Shown here in pieces: positions 1 through 10,876 of a stretch of DNA of 34,242 nucleotides. Source of the DNA: Cerrena zonata. Taxonomy: Eukaryota; Basidiomycota; Agaricomycetes; Polyporales; Cerrenaceae. Under the pieces are notes generated by a model, which ran no database searches, was not told the DNA's origin, and saw nothing but the letters and a program-made list of their open reading frames with translations. How positions within the stretch are numbered: position 1 is the first letter of the stretch; every line of letters starts with the position of its first letter. The translations under genes and the position numbers were made by a program. Where the stretch lies: the NCBI GenBank assembly GCA_038087015.1, contig JASBNA010000141.1, forward strand, positions 1-34,242. The letters run 5' to 3'.

Positions 1-15
1 ATATCATCCATCTGA

Positions 16-3000
16 CCATGTGAACCCAAGGCACTGACCAGCGACGCAATTAATTGCCTGCAGTATGCATCCACAAGCCCAAATAATGCTCCCAAGGTCA
101 TTGAGAACTGTAGTCCAACTCTCTTGACGCGGAAATGGCTCTTTACGGCCGTGGACGAGGTGCATAATGCACGCAACGTTGGTCAGAGCTACTGGGCAGT
201 CTGGGGCTTGCGACAATGTAGCCGCGGCTTTGTGGGCATGTCGGCAACTCCTGTCCTCACCCGTCCCCACGTAAGCACCCTTTACTTGACCATCGTTGAC
301 TGTATATATGCTGATTATGCTGATAACGCTGATGACAGGATCTTTATCATATTGGTCGCTTCATGGAGATCAAGGGATTCGATAACGCATTGGACTACCA
401 GACGATGATCCGTGACATGACCAAAGCGAGTCGGTTGGATCGTAACGAGCGGGATGAACGTGGCGTCTGGAACGTGGACTTCTTCCGTGGGCAGGAGGAA
501 GCCAACATCCCGGATCACGTCGCCCAGTACAGTATGCATTGGATGAACAAGATGCGAGCGATGTTCGAAGGCCACATTATTCGCAGGGACTCCAACTCAG
601 TGACGTACAACGGCAAGTCGATTATCGACATCAAACCTTACAAGTATGTTGCTCTGGAGCTAGCGTTGACGCCCACTGAGCAAGACGGGCTGGACGAAAT
701 CACGACAGCATTTGAGAAGAAGAGCAGCAACAAACGAACCGAAGGCCAGGTATGTTATGATTTGTCATCTCCATATCTGAGTCGAGCATCGGTGTGCAGG
801 AGCAGGTATGCGTCCAGGACGCACACCTGCTGCTGCCCCCGTGATACGAAAGAGACAGCAACTTCTCTGTGCTCTCTGCACTCGGTGTGCGTCCTGGACG
901 CACACCTGCTGCTGCCCCCCACAATACATCGCTCGTGTCCGTCAGGCCTCTGCGCCCGGTGTGCGTCCAGGACGCACGGTATTCTTATTCTCTTGCTTCT
1001 GCTCATCTCCTAATCAACAGCACTTCTACCTCGCTTTCCGCAGACGGTGCCTGCATCCCGACTTGCACACCGGGCGTGAGACAACCCTCGCCTTCAATAC
1101 GCTAGGAGATTGGGAGGCTAACCCTTCCACCAAACTCGCCGCCCTTGTGCGCGTCCTCACCTATCATCTCAAATCTGACGCTCGCAGCCCCATGACCACA
1201 GTTGACGGCGAACTCGTAGATGGACCGGATGAGCCTCTCACTACAGAGGATAACCTACCGTGTGACAAGATTGTGGTCTACTCAGCCTTTGTCATTAACA
1301 CAAGGTATATCAAGCAAGTAAGTGCTGCTTCGTAGTCTCACCGGTCTATCGAGCAGTCCTCATCCCGGTGTAGGTCTTAAATGTCCACGAGATCCAGTAT
1401 CTGTCGATCGACGGTGGAATGACTGTTGCGAGACGCACCAAGGTTATTCACCAGTTCCGTACTAGCGGGGTGGACGGTCCTCGCGTGCTCCTCGTTTCCA
1501 TCGTTGGCACTACAGGACTAAATTTACCATTCGCCAATATCCTCGTGTCTTTGGTATGCATTCCTTTCCTCTTGTGATCGCGCGCTGACATTGATCGGCA
1601 GGACGTCAACTGGTCTGAACAAGATGAGAACCAGCTGCGCGGTCGTTTGTGGCGCCAGAACCAGCCCAAGACTGTAGTCTTTTACCAACTCGTTGCCCGC
1701 GGTACCTCCGATGTCTTTCTCAACAACATTGCCTTCGGCAAAGGCGTGATGCTCAAAGCTTTTGTATCAGCCCCCAAAGGGCTTCAGAAGTGGTTCCATC
1801 CAGATTACATTGAGGACAACCTGCAGAAAGACGACTTTGATTACGCGCTAGCCAAGGATAACGATAAGGACGAGGATGAAGATGAGACCCCAAAGACCAA
1901 GGGAAAGAGGAAGGCCAAAGCGAAGAAAGCAGCTCAAATATGCGAGGATCAAGACAACACTCAGGCTTCGAAGAGCAAGAAGAAAACCAAAGCGAAGGCT
2001 AGTCCCACATCAACTGAGACAGCCGAGTCTTCAACAAATGTGTCGACTGAGGCCCAAACAGCGACAGCTGATCCTTCCCAGTCCAAAAATAAGGGTAAGC
2101 GGACCACACCAGCGCCACGCAAGAAAATCACCAAGAAAGCTCTCGCTGCTGCAGCTACTGCTGATACTGTGACCGCATTGTCTCCGGCTGCTCCTGTTAC
2201 AGCTGATCCATTACTGGTTCCCACTATTCCGACGCCTCTCCATGGATCTACCTTAGACACTCCATCCCTGCTTCCTGCCACAATATCTCCAACCAGTCCA
2301 TCTGCAACAATTGCAATAGTTGCTGCTGCAGGTCTAGCTGCTCCTACATCAGCTGAAGGACCTACCACAACGCCTTCTGCCCCTTCTCCTGCCTTAAATC
2401 CCCCACATTCGGAATTTACCACAACACCCGCTGCACCGCTAGCTGTGCTGTCACAATATCCTGCTATCCAGCGTCCTTTGGAAGAACAAACCACAGTTAC
2501 ACCCCCTCGTCCTAGGGGTACGAATACTGCTCTGGTGAACACATCCCCCACGCTCCCCGCGGGGCCTTCTTTCACCTCACCTGCTATACTCATCGAGCAA
2601 TCACTGGATTCTCTGTCGGGGCTGCAAGCAAGAATTCCTCGAATGGAGGATGCCACAACCACAAGCCGACCATCACACCTTCCGGATGACCCGATAGCTG
2701 ATAACGTAGCTATGTCTCTTGATGACCATCGGGATCCCACTCCGCCAATCTTTGATGACCATCGAGATCCCACTCCGCCAATCTTTGATGATGAGTACCG
2801 GTTTGACAGCCCTACTCCTAATCACAGCCCCATTCGTAGTGGCAGCCCTAGTACCATAGGAGGTGTGTATCTAAGCCTATTATTCAAATATGTACACTGA
2901 CTTTCTTATAGTGCATACACCTACTGGGCCCAAGCGGAAAGCCCCATCAGACACATTGTCCAGTGATGAAGATGAACGCGGTCGTTCTCGACCGAGGGAC

Positions 3001-3111
3001 AAGAGGAGAGACGCGCTTACTGCCATTCTCAGTCAAGAGAAAGCCAAAGGACCCACAATGTTGAAGCTGGCTCCGGACTCACACAGGAAGAGACTAGGAA
3101 GGAAGCGCTGA
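16..3111 (+). CDS. SNF2-family helicase/ATPase, 5' partial
   Basis: This is the C-terminal part of an SNF2/SWI2-type ATP-dependent DNA translocase, a chromatin-remodelling or DNA-repair class of nuclear protein. The gene runs off the left edge, so the Walker A motif is not in the window. Exons read as about 16(or 42)-270, 339-749, 1021-1317, 1374-1553, 1602-2862 and 2912-3111, all with GT-AG borders and matching phases. Visible motifs are DEVH (motif II, 154-165), GMSATP (motif III, 235-252), RRRCLHPDL after the third exon start, KIVVYSAF (motif IV), GTTGLNLPFANILVSL (motif V) and QLRGRLWRQNQ (motif VI, 1632-1664). After the helicase core there is a tail of about 400 residues. It is Lys-rich first, then Ala/Thr/Pro-rich, with two tandem copies of a DDHRDPTPPIF unit, and it ends basic. 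The third intron (750-1020) is unusually long and carries three palindromes. The SNF2 assignment is secure; the subfamily is not determined. Confidence 0.87.
750..1020 (+). repeat. Expanded SNF2-gene intron holding three palindromes
   Basis: The intron has a GTATGT donor and a CAG acceptor and is 271 nt long; the other introns of this gene are 48-68 nt. It contains three copies of a palindrome centred near 816, 895 and 969. The first extends to 14-nt arms (802-830) with one mismatch. The second is a perfect 23-nt palindrome (884-906). The third has a perfect 17-nt core (961-977). The first two copies share the same right flank, CTGCTGCTGCCCCC, so one is probably a local duplicate of the other. 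Confidence 0.75.
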
Positions 3112-4019
3112 GTGCTGCCCATTAGAGACGTCTAACATTGACTCTTTTGATTTATATGCCCCCCTATGTAATATGTTTTTCTTATGATGTATGAAAATGA
3201 TATGATTATGCACCGTGCTATTTAGACGAGAGGGGCAAGCGTAGTCCTCCATATCCACCTCACAGAGAGAATCATTTGTGGGTCTGCAATGTGCATGCAT
3301 GCTGCATAGCTACAGCTGGACATCGTCATATTATCCAAGGTTAATCATGATTTTCTTCTGCCGTCTAGGATGACGATAATCACTCTCATGACGCACACTC
3401 ACACTTAATCATCAACACGGTTGAATTAGATTGCCACAGCGGGGATTACACTGTGCGACTGTCGAGCGCATGTAATTAACATGTGAAAACATTCAAAAAA
3501 ATATGTCTTTGTCATGTTAGTTACGTGTGCGCGGCACCTGTGTGCGTCTTGGACGCACACTCACATACAATCTGCAACACGGCTGAATTATGGTTGCGTG
3601 GCGCCAGTGTGCGTCCAGGACGCACGCTCACCTTCAATTCGGCTAAATCATGACCACCCGCGCCCCAATGTGCGTCCGGGACGCATATGGGAGCATCACT
3701 TAACTCTTAAGGCTAATAATCTGTCCGTGCACCGCGCATTTGGACCACACGCATCAAATATTCATGATATCAAAATCAATATGTTACCCTACAGCCAGTG
3801 TGCGTCCGAGACGCATATATCGTAAATCCCTTGCTCTCAAGGTACATAATATATTTAATCAGCCCGCCCCTGGTCAGGTACTGCACCCTTACAACTAAGA
3901 TACAGGGGCCTCTATGGGCTCGTGTTTTTTCCGCCCGACTTCCCGCGCGTTTGCATTAGCGTTATTCAGGAGCATTCGACGAAAAACCCTTAAGAGTCGC
4001 TCCGATAGACCTCTCAGTT
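3112..4019. repeat. Intergenic gap with four dispersed palindromes
   Basis: No gene is seen between the SNF2 stop and the next gene. Four copies of the GTGCGTCC-N-GGACGCAC palindrome lie at about 3540-3560, 3609-3625, 3670-3686 and 3800-3816. The last two are degraded on the right arm, ending in ACGCATAT. The first three are about 65 bp apart and share flanking text (ACTCAC..CA.., CGGCTGAATTA/CGGCTAAATCA), so they look like copies of a decayed tandem unit. The rest is AT-moderate sequence with no recognisable coding content. Confidence 0.6.
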
Positions 4020-4046
4020 CCCTAACCCTCACATGTTCCTAACCCT
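4020..4046. promoter_or_regulatory. Two telobox-like CCCTAACCCT motifs upstream of an orphan gene
   Basis: CCCTAACCCT lies at 4020-4029 and CCTAACCCT at 4038-4046, 30-56 nt before the start codon at 4076. The motif matches the C-strand of the telomere repeat at the end of this window. Such short telomere-like boxes in promoters can bind Myb-type telobox proteins in plants and some fungi; a role here is inference. Confidence 0.35.
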
Positions 4047-4075
4047 GTCCCTCGCTGAGATTCTCATCATTCACA

Positions 4076-6820
4076 ATGTCCTATCCCAATGAAGACCTCC
4101 CATTCGACCAGCTCTCTCTCAAAGAGATCGTGTATATGTACAGAAATTCTCTCCGCGAACTCATCGCGCTTGGTGATCATGCTAAAACCAGTGACCGCGC
4201 CAAGTTTGCTAACACTGTCCTCTGCGGTCGCTGGGGAGACCCCCCCGCCAGGCTCAGTCTGAATGGCATGCAGGATGCGGGCGCTGTTAACCTCAATCAT
4301 TACGAGATCACTCGTGACTTTGACTCTGTCATCGGCATCACGGACAACCTCCCTTATACCCATCCCCTCGCTATCTTCCCCGTCCCTCCCTTCAGAGAGA
4401 CATTAACACAGGATGTTCATCTCTCCGGGCCCGCATTTTTGGATGCAGTAAGTTGCTTTTCTACCTTCCCCCCTTCGTCCTTTACTTATTACATTGGCAG
4501 GCAACGAAAGGCCCCGTCCCTCTTCATACCATTCCCAACCTCGCCTTTGCTAAAGTCAACAATCGACATATCGCTCGTCTCTTCCTACCCAAATTGTACG
4601 CGACAGGGGAAAAGAAGGTGCCAACCACCATCTTGCGCTCCTTCTATAATACATGCACCCGCGAAGTCGTCCGTGAGGTTTGTCCTGAGCACATCGCCCA
4701 TTGGCCCCACGACTACACCAGTGCGACCACCCAGTACAGAGACTTGCGAGGCCACCTTCACTTCTGTACGCTCGACCTTCCCCCACACCGCATCCGCACC
4801 TTTGGACAGTTGCTCCTCGAGAAAGTCCGTGCGAAACCATGGGGCGAGGATGCTTACTTTGTCCATCAGTTGCGTGGTACCAAGGACTATACCATTCACG
4901 GTCCGCAGGCTCAAGAACACATGATCGATGCTCTGGATGATCTGCTGCTAGGCATTGATCCCGAGCTTGTAGAGGCTGAGCCGGATTCCTGGTGGGGTGA
5001 TGTCGGCATTGAGGTCCGCTCTCCGGGGAAAGTTCTTCAGTGGCTAACGGAAGGACATGCCAACCTCTTGCGTCATATTCTCCCTGAGATCCCCGAGGAC
5101 CAAATCGCCTCTATCCTCCGCCAACCCGCATTCAAGCCCGACATGGCAGCCCAGATCCGCGATTACTCCGGCTTTCGCTACCACTGTCGCAAGCGCATCC
5201 AAGAGGCCACCAACGTCCACTACATTAACGCCTACACCACGGACAAAAGCCCTTTCTATCAGCTCCACGCTGGCTTGTTCCGTCGTCGAAAGGCATCCGA
5301 CCTTCTTCCTTCGAACATCGACAAGCTTCTCGACGATCTTGAGCGAGGTCAAGATATCCTTTCCCAATGCGGCGGTATCCCAGTGGATGGGGAGATGGAA
5401 GCAGCCGAGGGACCTCAGGAAGGCGCTGTCCGTATCGAAGTCCGTGTTCCTCTCATCAAATTCGGCCAGGTTCTCGCCACGTTTCCCCCCGAGCTTATCC
5501 AAACTTGCATCGTAAGAATAAAGCCAGAGATCTGGTGGTATGTCCTCGCTTACACGGCCGACTGAACTGCGTCTAATTGTTGTTATTTTCAGGCAATTCA
5601 AATACTATCGCCATGTGGCGATTCTCATCGTCGTCACATACATGTCGCGTTGCCGTGCTTCTCGCCGTCGCGAGAAACCCTATCTGACCCTCGGCGCCAT
5701 CCTCATCTACATGCTGAACGCTCTTCATTATCGGCCGGCCCGGGGGCAAGCTGAAGACAAATTGGTGCTCTGCTGCTGTCAACGGGTTGCAGATGGCAGC
5801 GGAGAGAGCGACAGTGATGAGGAGGATGAGCCAAACCAACCCCGCTCCTTACTCGTCCCCATTCTCTACAAAAAGGGAATATACAACATCGCCGGTATTA
5901 TTATGCGCCACGGTGACGCACGGATCCATGTCTTCACCACCGTCTCTGATCACAGTCTGTCATTCTTCTACAATGAACCCTCTCTGACCAGCATCCAGGC
6001 CTACTTTGGGGTCCATCACCAGATTGCAGGTACGACAACTCGGATCAACCCCAATCGCAACCCCAACAAGCGCGTCCGCACTCACGAGATCCAACTGGAC
6101 GATGTTCCCGCTGAGCAGCGCGTTGATTTTAGACTCGCCGAGCGTGGCGTCGTTGTCGAAGCGCCTCCTCCTCGCCGTGGTCCTGATATCGACGCCCTTA
6201 CAGATATGGATGTAGATATGGAGCTCCTAGGCTTCGTCCCCAACCCACAGCCCATCAGTGTCAATGACCGCGTGGAGCTGATCTGGCACCAGTTTCCTCG
6301 CGACATCATCTCCAAGGGTCCCAATGAGCGTGGGGAGAGCAAACCGTCCTACTTGTGCATGTCTGGCGAAGCGATCCAAGCGGCCACCATCGCCATCTTC
6401 AACACGCGTGACATGCGCGACATATTCGTGCGCGTGCAATGGCGACAGGCAGACACCAAGACCTGGGATGAGACCCTCTTTCGTCGCTACTTTCCCCCCG
6501 CCGATGCGCAGATCCCTACCAAGTTCCAGAACTTTCGCAATTGTGTCTACTGGCAGAACTGGCGCCAGCTCATCGCAGAGATGACTCCTACTAATGCCAT
6601 CATCACAACGGCCTGTATCAAGGCCAAGTTCGACACACTCCTGTGGCTCCCGTTCGCCAGTGCTGATAGACTGTGGACCACCAAATTGTCCCGCAACGTA
6701 TACCAGTTTCTTCCATCAGATGAGCCCGCGAGAGCCGCTCCACAGATCGTGTTCAACCCTCGTCGAGTTGCCCAGGCCCCACTCATTAGGAGTGCTGAAG
6801 ATAGGGAGGATGTTGAGTAG
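4076..6820 (+). CDS. Orphan 878-aa protein
   Basis: I do not recognise this protein. Exons are 4076-4447, 4501-5537 and 5593-6820; both introns are GT-AG, 53-55 nt long, and the phases match. The start codon is the first ATG in an open frame (MSYPNEDLPFDQ). The product is mixed globular sequence rich in Trp, Arg and Pro. Two hydrophobic stretches lie just after the third exon begins (HVAILIVVTYM and LTLGAILIYMLNALHY, about residues 475-515), separated by a strongly basic RCRASRRREK. An acidic patch, SDSDEEDE, follows near residue 540. The hydrophobic pieces could be buried helices or weak membrane segments. The intact frame and normal introns argue for a working gene. Its length nearly equals that of the orphan gene at 16063-18746, but I see no clear sequence similarity between them. 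Confidence 0.82.
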
Positions 6821-6959
6821 ATAGTATGTCTTGTCCTTCAATGAGTCACTAGCTGCTAGAATGTATCAACGTTTTGTTCGCCTGGGGTATTTATGAGCTT
6901 CTGTGTTTGAACAATAGGGTGCAAGACGAAAATATAGTGATCACATACAAGGCGAAGCG

Positions 6960-7154
6960 TGTGCGTCTTGGACGCACACCCGCTCTACATCACCAGCAGA
7001 CTGGGCCCACTTTCCACCCATTGTGGCTGCATATCGAAAATTACCATAATTACTCCCCACCATCATTAGTGTGCGTCTTGGACGCACACTGGCGACCGTG
7101 CTCCTTAAGTGGCTGTACTCACGGTCATGTGCGGGTGTGCGTCCCGGACGCACG
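6960..7154. repeat. Three dispersed GTGCGTC palindromes
   Basis: In the gap after the orphan gene the palindrome occurs at 6961-6977 and 7071-7087 (both with CTTGG centres) and at 7137-7153 (CCCGG centre). The outer arms stay GTGCGTC/GACGCAC while the centre varies. No coding sequence is seen in 6821-7226. Confidence 0.65.
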
Positions 7155-7226
7155 CCCATACACGGCGGGGTGCGACCCTCTGTGACTGACATATTTGCTG
7201 GCATGTTTGCTCCAGTTCCGACCCTC

Positions 7227-7573
7227 AAAACAAATTGAAAGAAAAAAACATGTTAATCTTCCTAAGACTATTGCTGGGGTTCATTGGCTTTTACTTCAGT
7301 TCCCGTGACTGTTGTTAGTATAGCTCCTCCGCTCCCGTCTTCGACAGAAGCTTCGTCGCATTGCCATGTATGGATATCGGCAAGTTGCGTGTGTTTGTAG
7401 CAGAAATTGGTGTTCGGCAAAGAGCGGCTGTCGAATGGTCACGACGAAGCTTCCGTCGAAGACGGGAGCGGAGGAGCCATACCAACAACAGTCATGGGAA
7501 CTGAAGTACAAGTCAACGAACCCCAGCAATAGTCCTAGGAAGATTAACATGTTTTTTTCTTTCATTTTGTTTT
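7227..7573. mobile_element. Foldback (MITE-like) element with 132-bp inverted arms
   Basis: The left arm (7227-7358) and right arm (7442-7573) are imperfect reverse complements of equal length, separated by an 83-nt loop. Matching landmarks are AAAGAAAAAAACATGTTAAT on the left against ATTAACATGTTTTTTTCTTT on the right, and the inner GCTTCGTCG against CGACGAAGC. No transposase is encoded, and I see no clear target-site duplication. This is the architecture of a non-autonomous foldback element or a self-annealing transcript. The loop carries GTTCGGCAAAGAGCGG, whose reverse complement reappears at about 7670-7686, so a larger inverted structure may enclose the region. Confidence 0.65.
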
Positions 7574-7667
7574 AACTTTTATTTCTCATACAAGCGGCGC
7601 CGGGCGCACATACCCGACCCCTAATAATCTATGGTGCAAAGTCAAAAGTCACGTGACAGAAATTGAA

Positions 7668-7890
7668 CCGCTCTTTGCCGAACATCCACCGCAATTTGCC
7701 GGCCTCCTTTGCGTTACATCTTTCCTTCTCACGTGACTAAAACTCTCCGCAATCCCCGAGGCCCATCCAACGCTGTGCGACGGAGCTTCTGTCGAAGACA
7801 GAAGCGGAGGAGTAGCAGCCCGACCCGCTACAAGGCGACGAAACTTCCGTCGAAGACGGAAGCGGAGGAGCCATACATAAATTCAAACCT
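7668..7890. repeat. Diverged partial relatives of the foldback element
   Basis: CGCTCTTTGCCGAACA near 7672 is the reverse complement of part of the foldback loop. Two direct copies of the inner-arm sequence follow at about 7776-7811 and 7833-7876, each ending in AAGCGGAGGAG. Each contains a 19-nt hairpin with a GAA loop: CTTCTGTC-GAA-GACAGAAG in the first and CTTCCGTC-GAA-GACGGAAG in the second. The second copy runs on into GGAGCCATAC and later ACAGTCATAGGAAC, as in the foldback right arm. Confidence 0.55.
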
Positions 7891-8052
7891 CGCCCTTTTT
7901 GACAGTCATAGGAACATCCAAATGGTTTTCTTTTCTTTCTTCATACCGAATTTTACTTTGTATTACTAATCAATGGAGAGTATTTAGCTGAACAACATAT
8001 ACTGTACACTTAGGGGATCAGCGTCCCTTCGGAGTTCCCCTCTCTACTCTAG

Positions 8053-8358
8053 GCTTTCACTAACAAAGGTTATGACCCGCAAATGAACTCCCAAGCGCAA
8101 GAATACATTGAGCAACTCCATATCATCTTGCACTCCGAAATTGCTAAATATGCTGCCAAGAGCCCGCCAACTCCTAGCAACCTTTTCAGTCGGAGGTGAA
8201 GAATCAGTAGTGACGCTTCCCAGTTCTTCAGCATTATGCGTCGCTCCAAAGAACTTGCCAAAAAGCCCCTCGGGCCCTACAACAATTCCCGACTTCCCGA
8301 GCCCATGGCGGATCGGCCCTCCGATCGTGTTCCGTCATCTCCGCTATCAGCTGAATGA
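8053..8358 (+). pseudogene. Coding relic interrupted by one in-frame TGA
   Basis: A coding-looking exon starts after a CTCTAG acceptor-like site at 8047-8052, or at the ATG at 8083. It reads for 38 codons after the ATG to a TGA at 8197-8199, then continues in the same frame for 52 more codons to a TGA at 8356. Residue use on both sides of the internal stop looks like protein (EYIEQLHIILHSEIAKYAAK before it, RRSKELAKKPLGPYNNSRLP after it). I do not recognise the family. It could be a decayed gene fragment; a chance open frame is also possible. Confidence 0.35.
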
Positions 8359-8545
8359 ACTTTTCAACTCAAAGCATGACAAAACCCGCAAATGCAAGAT
8401 CATCCTCCTTGTATGCCCCAAAGCACTTCTGCTAATGTCCCTCTTACTTCTAACTCTTATCATACCCTTAGGGCCCTTTGCACTCCGGACATCATTTCTA
8501 ACAGTATGTCTAAATATTCAAAAAACAACCACTATAACTATTCAA

Positions 8546-9513
8546 TCATCTATCTTCATCCTCATCCTCATCCTCATCCTCATCCTCCTCCTCCGCCTCC
8601 TCCGCCTCCTCCTCCTCCTCCTGCTCTTCCGCCTTCCTCATCAACTCTCTCTGCTCTTGACGCACCTTCGCCAGCTCCTTCAACTGTGCCACTTCCTCCA
8701 GTTCGCTCTCCGACTCGCCCTTGTCACTATCTGACTCTGCCACTTCTGCTCCAAAGGCAATTCCGATCGCCTGCAGGAGCTCATTCGTCCTCCGCTTCTC
8801 CTGCAAGATGTCCTCCTGGAGGGTGCGGTACTCTGCTTGGGATTGCTGGTAGTCCTCGAAGAGTTCATAGATACCGTCAAAGACCTCCCTGAGGGTCATG
8901 TCGTTCTCCCGATCGGGGATGGGACCTCCGACGTCTCCTGCAACGTCCTCCTCCTCCTCTTTCTCATGCCAACTGCACCCCTTGTGGCTTGACTCACACT
9001 GGGCACAACTCTTCCCCTTTGTCTTCTTCCCATCCTTCGTCTTTGCCTTGACACACTCCTTCTTGCCCGCCCGACATCGGAGACAAGGCTCGGGATAACG
9101 CTCCCCCGGCTGCATGATCTCCGCGCGCTTCCACATGTACTGAGACTTTGCGAGTCCCTCCAGCCGCGGCATCTTCGTTTTGTACGCCTCTGCATCACCA
9201 GGCGCAGCTCTTTTCTCCGCCTTCTTTCCCTTCGCCGCCGCTCTCTTTGCGGCTTCCGCATCCCTCCGCTTCTTCTCCTCCGCCATTTTCCGTTTCTCCT
9301 CCTCAGCCTTCCTACGTGCATCCTCGGCCTTCCACACTGTGACATCTTTGAGCCACTGGTGAAGGACCACCAGTTGCTCCTCCTATACAAAACCTAGTAT
9401 CAGCCTCGGGGAGGCTTGAATGTATCGGACATCGGACTTACTGAGAAGTCCTCCATCTCTACCCCTACCAGGATAGCTGGACGGGGAGGAGCCGTATTCG
9501 AGTGAGCAGCCAT
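8546..9513 (-). CDS. Coiled-coil protein with Zn2Cys6-like cysteine pattern
   Basis: Two exons on the minus strand, 9513-9442 (24 codons) and 9382-8546, joined over a 59-nt GT-AG intron in phase, give 302 residues. After a short N-terminus comes a highly charged helix (KAEDARRKAEEEKRKMAEEK and onwards, about residues 42-85). Then six cysteines at about 124, 127, 134, 150, 153 and 160 have C-x2-C-x6-C-x15-C-x2-C-x6-C spacing. This is the fungal Zn(II)2Cys6 binuclear cluster spacing with a longer than usual central loop. A second coiled coil (YQQSQAEYRTLQEDILQEKR) follows, and the protein ends in a Glu then Glu-Asp run encoded by a GAG/GAT microsatellite. Zinc and DNA binding are inferred from the spacing only. 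The cluster is in mid-protein, not at the N-terminus as in most Gal4-type regulators, so a structural zinc site is an alternative. Confidence 0.8.
8554..8632. repeat. CCTCAT/CCTCCT microsatellite inside a coding exon
   Basis: Runs of CATCCT and then CTCCTC on the plus strand encode the acidic C-terminal tail of the minus-strand coiled-coil protein. The repeat is likely to vary in length between strains, changing the tail length without shifting the frame when whole triplets are gained or lost. Confidence 0.6.
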
Positions 9514-10732
9514 GATGCTTATTGTGGAAAGTGGTCGGGTGCAAAATAGAACGACCTTTTGAAGAATGACGCCCTGCGCACAGACCAGCCAGGCTTGGCT
9601 CTTGAACGCCCTACTAAGGCACCCAGATCCGCTCCAAATTCCATGGGTTATCGACTCTGATTTGTGATCACAATAAATTCCCGCCCGTACCTCCTAAGAT
9701 TACAGACATCCCTATCATGGGTTAACTTTTAACCTTTTCATCTTTTATATATCTAATTGTTCATCGCCCCTCAATCTCCGATCTTATTCCTGCTGTCTCT
9801 GCTGTCCCTAGTCTTTTTCTGATCTATGTAACCCTATATCCGGCCAAGGCCCTGGGGACACACCCCCGCATACTCCGACTGATCATAAATCAACACCATC
9901 ATATCAATGTTACTGATTCTAAGTCTCCGACTCGTCCCCGCTATCGGCCTTTTGCAGCAATGCTTGTGTCCTCTGCATGGCTCCGCGACGGACCTTGACA
10001 GAGCGATGGCTGCACATCTTCCCGAGTTCAACTGTATGCAAATGTGCACAGCTGAGGGGTATAGAGAGATGAACATAACTTTGTTGAGTTGTCTTCTACA
10101 AGTGGTTAATTGTAGCTGCCTGTTTGCTGACCCTTGGAGTTCGATTCCCCCGATGTCCATTTTTCCTCCGCACTGTGCATGGGGTGCTGGCGCTTTCTCA
10201 GGTAGATCTCTATACCCTTTACAGGCAGCATTGACGTATAGCCCGTGGCAGAAGCGGGGACTATACTATTGATTTATGCGGCCTCCATACTCATGTCTAG
10301 CCTCTACACTTTACTCGAGATTTATGGTTATGTGGGCGAGGGTCTATGATATAACATTATTTTTGATATTTTATGATTACCTTCGGTGCTTATACATTAA
10401 TATATACTGCTATGCTATTAATAAATGAATATTACCTGGACCAAAAGTTCCTTGCCAAGCCTGTAATGATCATGAGCTTCCTTTCCTCCTGCTTACCATT
10501 TAAATTTAAGCGCCTGTTAAACCGGGACTCAGATTATGCAATCTTCACGGTCTTATGAAATTGCCCTTGTCCATACTTATATTTCCATAGCTGTTAAGTT
10601 GGCTGTCAGTAATGTTGGTAACAAATGATCGATCTGTTTGGTATTGTTTCCTTTGCTTGCAAGGATTCTCTGGTACTCCACAAATCAGACAACCTGAGGG
10701 TAGCTGACCCCTGCATTCTTCTACCACAGGCA

Positions 10733-10876
10733 CAATCCGAGCGTCTATTATCCCAGTACGATAGCCTCACCTTGAAAGCCCGAGTCGAAGCCTCACTTGA
10801 AGTCTATGGTACTAGGGCTCTTCTACGTGCGATCAATGGCTATCGCTCTGGTCGATACCTTTGTTCGCATGCTTGA
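10733..10876 (+). pseudogene. Possible isolated coding fragment
   Basis: From a CAG acceptor-like site at 10728-10730 an open stretch of 48 codons runs to a TAG at 10874. Its amino-acid mix is plausible (ERLLSQYDSLTLKARVEASL), and its base composition is more balanced than the AT-rich flanks. No start codon, partner exon or known domain is visible. A chance frame is a real alternative. Confidence 0.22.

Noticed and set aside
3514..3825. 103-codon open frame in the palindrome-bearing gap
   Set aside because: It reads through the palindromes (repeated CASWTHT-type text) and has no start context, intron or domain.
8392..8892. Plus-strand open frame of 166 codons with poly-His and poly-Pro
   Set aside because: It is the opposite strand of the acidic coiled-coil gene's last exon. 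The minus-strand reading has an intron in phase and an ordered cysteine motif.
10100..10165. A possible tRNA gene (GTGGTTAATTGTAGCTG followed by AGTTCGATTCC)
   Set aside because: Box-like sequences are present, but I could not form an acceptor stem or a regular anticodon arm, so I do not call it.
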